64,000 bases of DNA, taken from contig JAPDOI010000270.1 in assembly GCA_029168955.1 (NCBI GenBank), forward strand, positions 930,001 to 994,000, in the 5' to 3' direction. The stretch is from Aplectana chamaeleonis. Its lineage: Eukaryota > Nematoda > Chromadorea > Rhabditida > Cosmocercidae. A program made the position numbers and the translations under genes. The notes beneath the pieces are model-generated. The model saw only the letters and a list, made by a program, of their open reading frames with translations. It searched no databases and was not told the origin of the DNA. Below, in pieces: positions 60,383 to 64,000 of the stretch; positions within the stretch are counted from its first letter, which is position 1; the number at the start of each line of letters is the position of its first letter.

Positions 60383-63054
60383 TCATCTAGGGCAAGGCGT
60401 CCGATTCCACATCATATTGTAGTTCTGAAAATAAATGTCGTTCTCATTCTCCGCTTTCGTGGTTAGTTTCTTCAGCTTCGCTTTTTTTAGCAGCTGAAAT
60501 CTCCTTATCGTGAACCACATAAGAATAGGAGAACTCATCGTGTAATAAGGAACTACCTAATGCATCTATCAAATTAGAGAGCCTTCAATATAATCTACAC
60601 TAGCATTTTCCTACTTACATATGTTGTTGCAGCCATAATCATATATGTGACGCGATTAATATCTCCGTGCAAGTGACTCAGTATTGCGACCCATGTTGAA
60701 AAAAGGAGAAAGAATATAGTCTGAAACGCAGACCACGGTAAAAGAATGCGAAAGACAGCTGTGTTCTCGTGGAGTTGATACGACCGTTGGAGGTTGAAAA
60801 TTTTCCTAAAAAATTCTCTTGAACGGAGGACGCTGTACAAACTGAGCGAAATGGCACAAATTAATCAACCTTCCCGTTAATATCTGGTTGAAAATGAACA
60901 TAGCAACAATTCCAATTACTGTCATAGCGTCAATCCCACTGATCACCAAATTGAATACTTCCATACGACCAGCTATCTCAGGTTTCACTCCAGTGCAGTA
61001 CGTGGCTGAGGATGATGATGTCATTCCACCCATGACGAAAAGAGTAGCTGTTAACGAGCAAAATATCTGAAGCAGAATCAAGAGGTTTCGCAATATAATA
61101 TGCGAATGAATCAAGCTCAATTCATCAAATACTCACAGAAATTAAGAGAAGAGTCAGACCGAACTGTGGACCACTAGATTCGTACTGCTTTGCCCTCCAC
61201 AAGGCAACTCCTCGTTCCACAACAAATGAAAGCTGAATCTCAGAAAGTGTAGCGCGAAAAGATATGCTCTCTAATTTTCCTGCGAATTTGAAATGGGATC
61301 TCTAAGGGCTTCAGTGAAGAAGTACCGCAGTCCTTTGTAACCGTTGGGGCATTAACATCGGAGACTTCAGGCGTTGGTAATGTTTGAGCAGTCTCTCGAG
61401 AGGGATTTTGGCTCTTTCGGAGAATTGATAGATATCCACTTATCCCCAGAAACGATATTGAAGCCATTCTGTATAGATGACAGCCAAAACGCAATGTTCA
61501 TTTATGCAGCATGTGAATTAGAGACAGATGGATGGGTTGCATCCAAATTATATCTGAAGGTAGTGCCAAATGGACACGGCATTCTACTAGGGGGTACACC
61601 TTGGTGAAGATGCGGTTAGACCGCATCAGGTGGAAGCCGCCTCGTTGGGTCACGTATGTCTATAAAGTGTGTTCGAATGAGGCTGGCACACCATGCGGCC
61701 GGCCTGCGTGGCAGGGGCCCGTCGCACGTCTCGGACGAGTGTTCAAACGGATGCCACCCCTCGGCTGTGCAGAGCTAATTGATCTACGCAGTTTGCTTGC
61801 TGCCAGCCGCTGCCGGCCCGCGTCTCGTCAATGAAGGCTCGCTGTCTTTCGCATGCTCGTCCGAAGGCGGCGGCCGCCTGCCCCGCAAGCCTGCTGCATA
61901 TCTGGCCACTCTCATTCGGACGCGCTTTGTACAAAAGATTGTAGGTACTACATATAATATGATTTTCTAACCGAAACTCTGTGGTGCGGTCTGGGACTCA
62001 AAGCATTCGAAGAACTAGATCTCTGACATAAGGAACACACTGTGGAGATCGACCTCCTAATCTATGACCAATGCTCTGGTTACTTCATCCAAGTCAAAGG
62101 TTATTTGTTCTCTTCCTTGCAAAGAAGGGCTCCGACGAATCTGTTGATTGATCGCCTTGGAATCCTTATCTAGATTCCATGCTGCTCGCCGAACTGGAGA
62201 GAAAACATGTTTCTAATGGGTTCTATTGGTGAGCCATAGTTTGAATATCCCAATTTTCTCTCCAGAATCCATGACCCTTTCAGCAGCCAGTGCTATGTGG
62301 GCATTCCGAAATCATTAAATTCAATTCTCTCGATATCCAGCAGATGCCTAAGCAGCAGGCTTAATGGTTGAATTTCAAAGCAGGCCTATGTCAGAGCCCT
62401 TTTCAGCAGTGCTGTGCTTCTGTGCGATGAATGAGGTAATCGTTCATTTTCTCGTGTCACGTCAATCCGCCATGACAATTTTTTGACCAGTGTGATATAG
62501 TGTAGGCCCCCCCCAGTCAGTGCCATGAGTTCGTATTTAGATCAAAAAGGTGCCCCTGCATCCGCTCGTGAATGGTCTCCTACCAGTTGCCCTGAATCTC
62601 GGTAAGGTTATCCTACAAACGTTCGCTCAAAGGTCAAAGGTCTGTTCGAATTCTCTGTCTGGGCGGAAGTGATGTGAACGAAGGGGGCTAACAAGGGCTC
62701 GCATTCATGCTACTTGAAGAGCGACAGGAAAATAACTTTCGCTTCCTCCATTTGTTCCTATTTATTTTCTCAATTAGCCATCTTTTTTGTACCCCCACAA
62801 ACTGTTGGCTGCTACGGATCCTACCCAGAACATTTTTTTCTCTGAGTTAATGGCCACTGATTTCCGAAGAGCTTATAATCAAAACGTCAGACATTTCAAA
62901 TAGAGGCACTGTTTTTAGTTTGCTTTATGGTTCTCTGTTAGTCAATCTGGATGTATATTAATTATTTTTCGTGTTTCTGTTCATCGTTTATGATTGACAA
63001 AATAAATTAAGTAATTGTATTGTAATATTATGTAATAATAATAATAATACACAC

Positions 63055-63143
<89 letters not shown>

Positions 63144-63513
63144 GATTCACGTGAATATGTACTCTTCTCTTCCTATCTACTTATTTAGTGTTTACGTCTA
63201 ATCTGTTAACGTTTTTCCATCTTTGAATTTATCTGTCCTAATAACTGCGCCATGCACAATGCAATGACTTATCCACCACCTCTGAAAACCTTGCATTCAC
63301 GCTTCCGTATACTCCAGAAATCATGATTGCCCGATTCTGCCCAACGAAATATCTCAGCATGCTGGACGAAGTCGGGATAACAGTGGACCTCACCTGTATG
63401 GCTGAAAGACATGCAACACAGCTCGCCTGAGGATACCGAAAGCAGAAACAAGTTATAGGTGATAGCGTTGCAACGCACGGGTCCTGCACTAAATACGTGA
63501 TCAATTGGGTTAC
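60383..63513 (-). CDS. Sra-superfamily 7TM chemoreceptor, receptor 3 (last 5 exons; 5' end outside window)
   Basis: Third, more diverged paralogue. Exons found: 63513-63394 (TM3; DPC and FRYP motifs), 61232-61137 (FVVERGVALW then start of TM4), 61066-60870 (TM4 to TM5, with TYC), 60805-60619 (YQLHEN, TM6), 60556-60383 (PYYT of TM7, basic tail ending in a short TPCPR extension, stop TGA). Lengths 120, 96, 197 and 187 nt equal those of receptors 1 and 2, and phases agree; the last exon is 174 nt. All donors are GT and all acceptors AG. TM1 and TM2 exons were not found between 63514 and the window edge, so they should lie to the right. Intron 61233-63393 holds a TAA microsatellite. Function as for the paralogues; subfamily and ligand unknown. 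Confidence 0.85.
63032..63144. repeat. (TAA)n microsatellite in receptor 3 intron
   Basis: TAA repeats with a short CACACA interruption near 63050, between the TM3 exon and the next exon of receptor 3. Confidence 0.96.
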
Positions 63514-64000
63514 CTGAAAAAAAGATCAGCTTTCATACACAATGAAGCAAAATTATAGCTCAGTCCGCGCTGGTTTGTCACCGTAATCCCAAGCGGTAAG
63601 AGGTTTGTGCTCCGGGGAAGAGCCACCAATGAATTTTTTGGATGCTGGTCTGGAGGAACCACCCTCTAAGCTATTTCTTTTCGTTTCCTCTCCCTAACTT
63701 ATAAGATACCATAGCAGTGGATCGTCTCTTTTACTTATTGGATGCTTTCTTAATACATAACCTCGGTTTTCCGATTCGGGAGCTGGTTTTGATGAGGGGC
63801 GCGCGGCCAAACTGAGTGGTTTCCAATCTAGATGAGCGGCACCGTGGCTATTTGAAACGCGACAATGCTTGTATATTTCTTCGTAATGAGCTGTAGATGG
63901 CTCCGGCGCCACTCCACTCAATGAGAAGACGCGAAGCTCGTCCATGCGCCTGATGGGAGCCAGCTTGAGGTGCCCTGCCGTGCTAGGAACAGAGAGTGAT

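Overview
This window looks like repeat-rich chromosomal DNA of a clade V (rhabditid/strongylid) nematode, and the repeat style suggests a hookworm-like parasite. The main evidence is three spliced chemoreceptor genes of the nematode Sra superfamily, spliced-leader-type acceptors directly in front of two start codons, an SL1-like RNA sequence, RTE-type and Penelope-like retroelements, and many small inverted-repeat elements. There is no bacterial-style operon, rRNA or tRNA that I could recognise. Almost all long ORFs are shadows of repeats; the real genes are made of short exons (63-197 nt) spread over kilobases.

Host genes, all on the minus strand: receptor 1 (6550-19989, 7 exons, 324 aa), receptor 2 (35161-44167, 7 exons, 322 aa) and receptor 3 (60383 to at least 63513, last 5 exons; the 5' part lies beyond the right edge). 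I rebuilt them by translating the reverse strand and matching the copies to each other. Exon lengths are identical wherever the copies overlap (147, 63, 120, 96, 197, 187 nt, then a variable last exon), as are intron phases (0,0,0,0,2,0), so this is a tandem family. They should act as seven-transmembrane receptors in sensory cilia. Receptor 2 carries a probable GC-AG intron.

Mobile DNA fills the introns and spacers. Left flank (1-6549): TTAA-flanked MITEs, two abutting foldback elements and an orphan Penelope GIY-YIG endonuclease piece. Receptor 1 introns: a foldback element, a 98-bp tandem repeat, an SL-RNA-bearing repeat (degenerate copy), a MITE, and a 2.27-kb hAT-like element with an 8-bp target duplication that contains two satellite-like arrays and nested insertions. 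Middle spacer (20-35 kb): MITEs, a long foldback element, a frameshifted Penelope-like reverse transcriptase with a hammerhead-like motif upstream, and GC-rich foldback DNA. Receptor 2 introns: a 5'-truncated RTE element and several MITEs. Right spacer (44.2-60.4 kb): a decayed LINE into which a foldback MITE and then the SL1-like RNA repeat have inserted, followed by palindromic elements, microsatellites and LINE tails.

The two most interesting non-coding signals are (i) a repeat family that carries an SL1-like spliced-leader RNA unit (22-nt leader, GT donor, Sm-like site at the expected distance) and (ii) three dispersed copies of a TATA-hairpin-Sm-like module that look like a family of small Sm-class RNA genes. 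Both need expression data. Exon boundaries were hand-derived and coordinates of repeats are approximate to a few bases.

Stretches with nothing I can support: 1-952, 1462-2242, 2826-4240, 4532-5214, 5757-6549, 19990-20412, 23400-23974, 27050-28100, 29453-30559, 32053-32890, 33010-35160, 44168-45119, 49560-50190, 51775-52336, 54547-57131, 57301-58279, 58731-59080, 59600-60382 and 63514-64000 (the last is probably intron of receptor 3).
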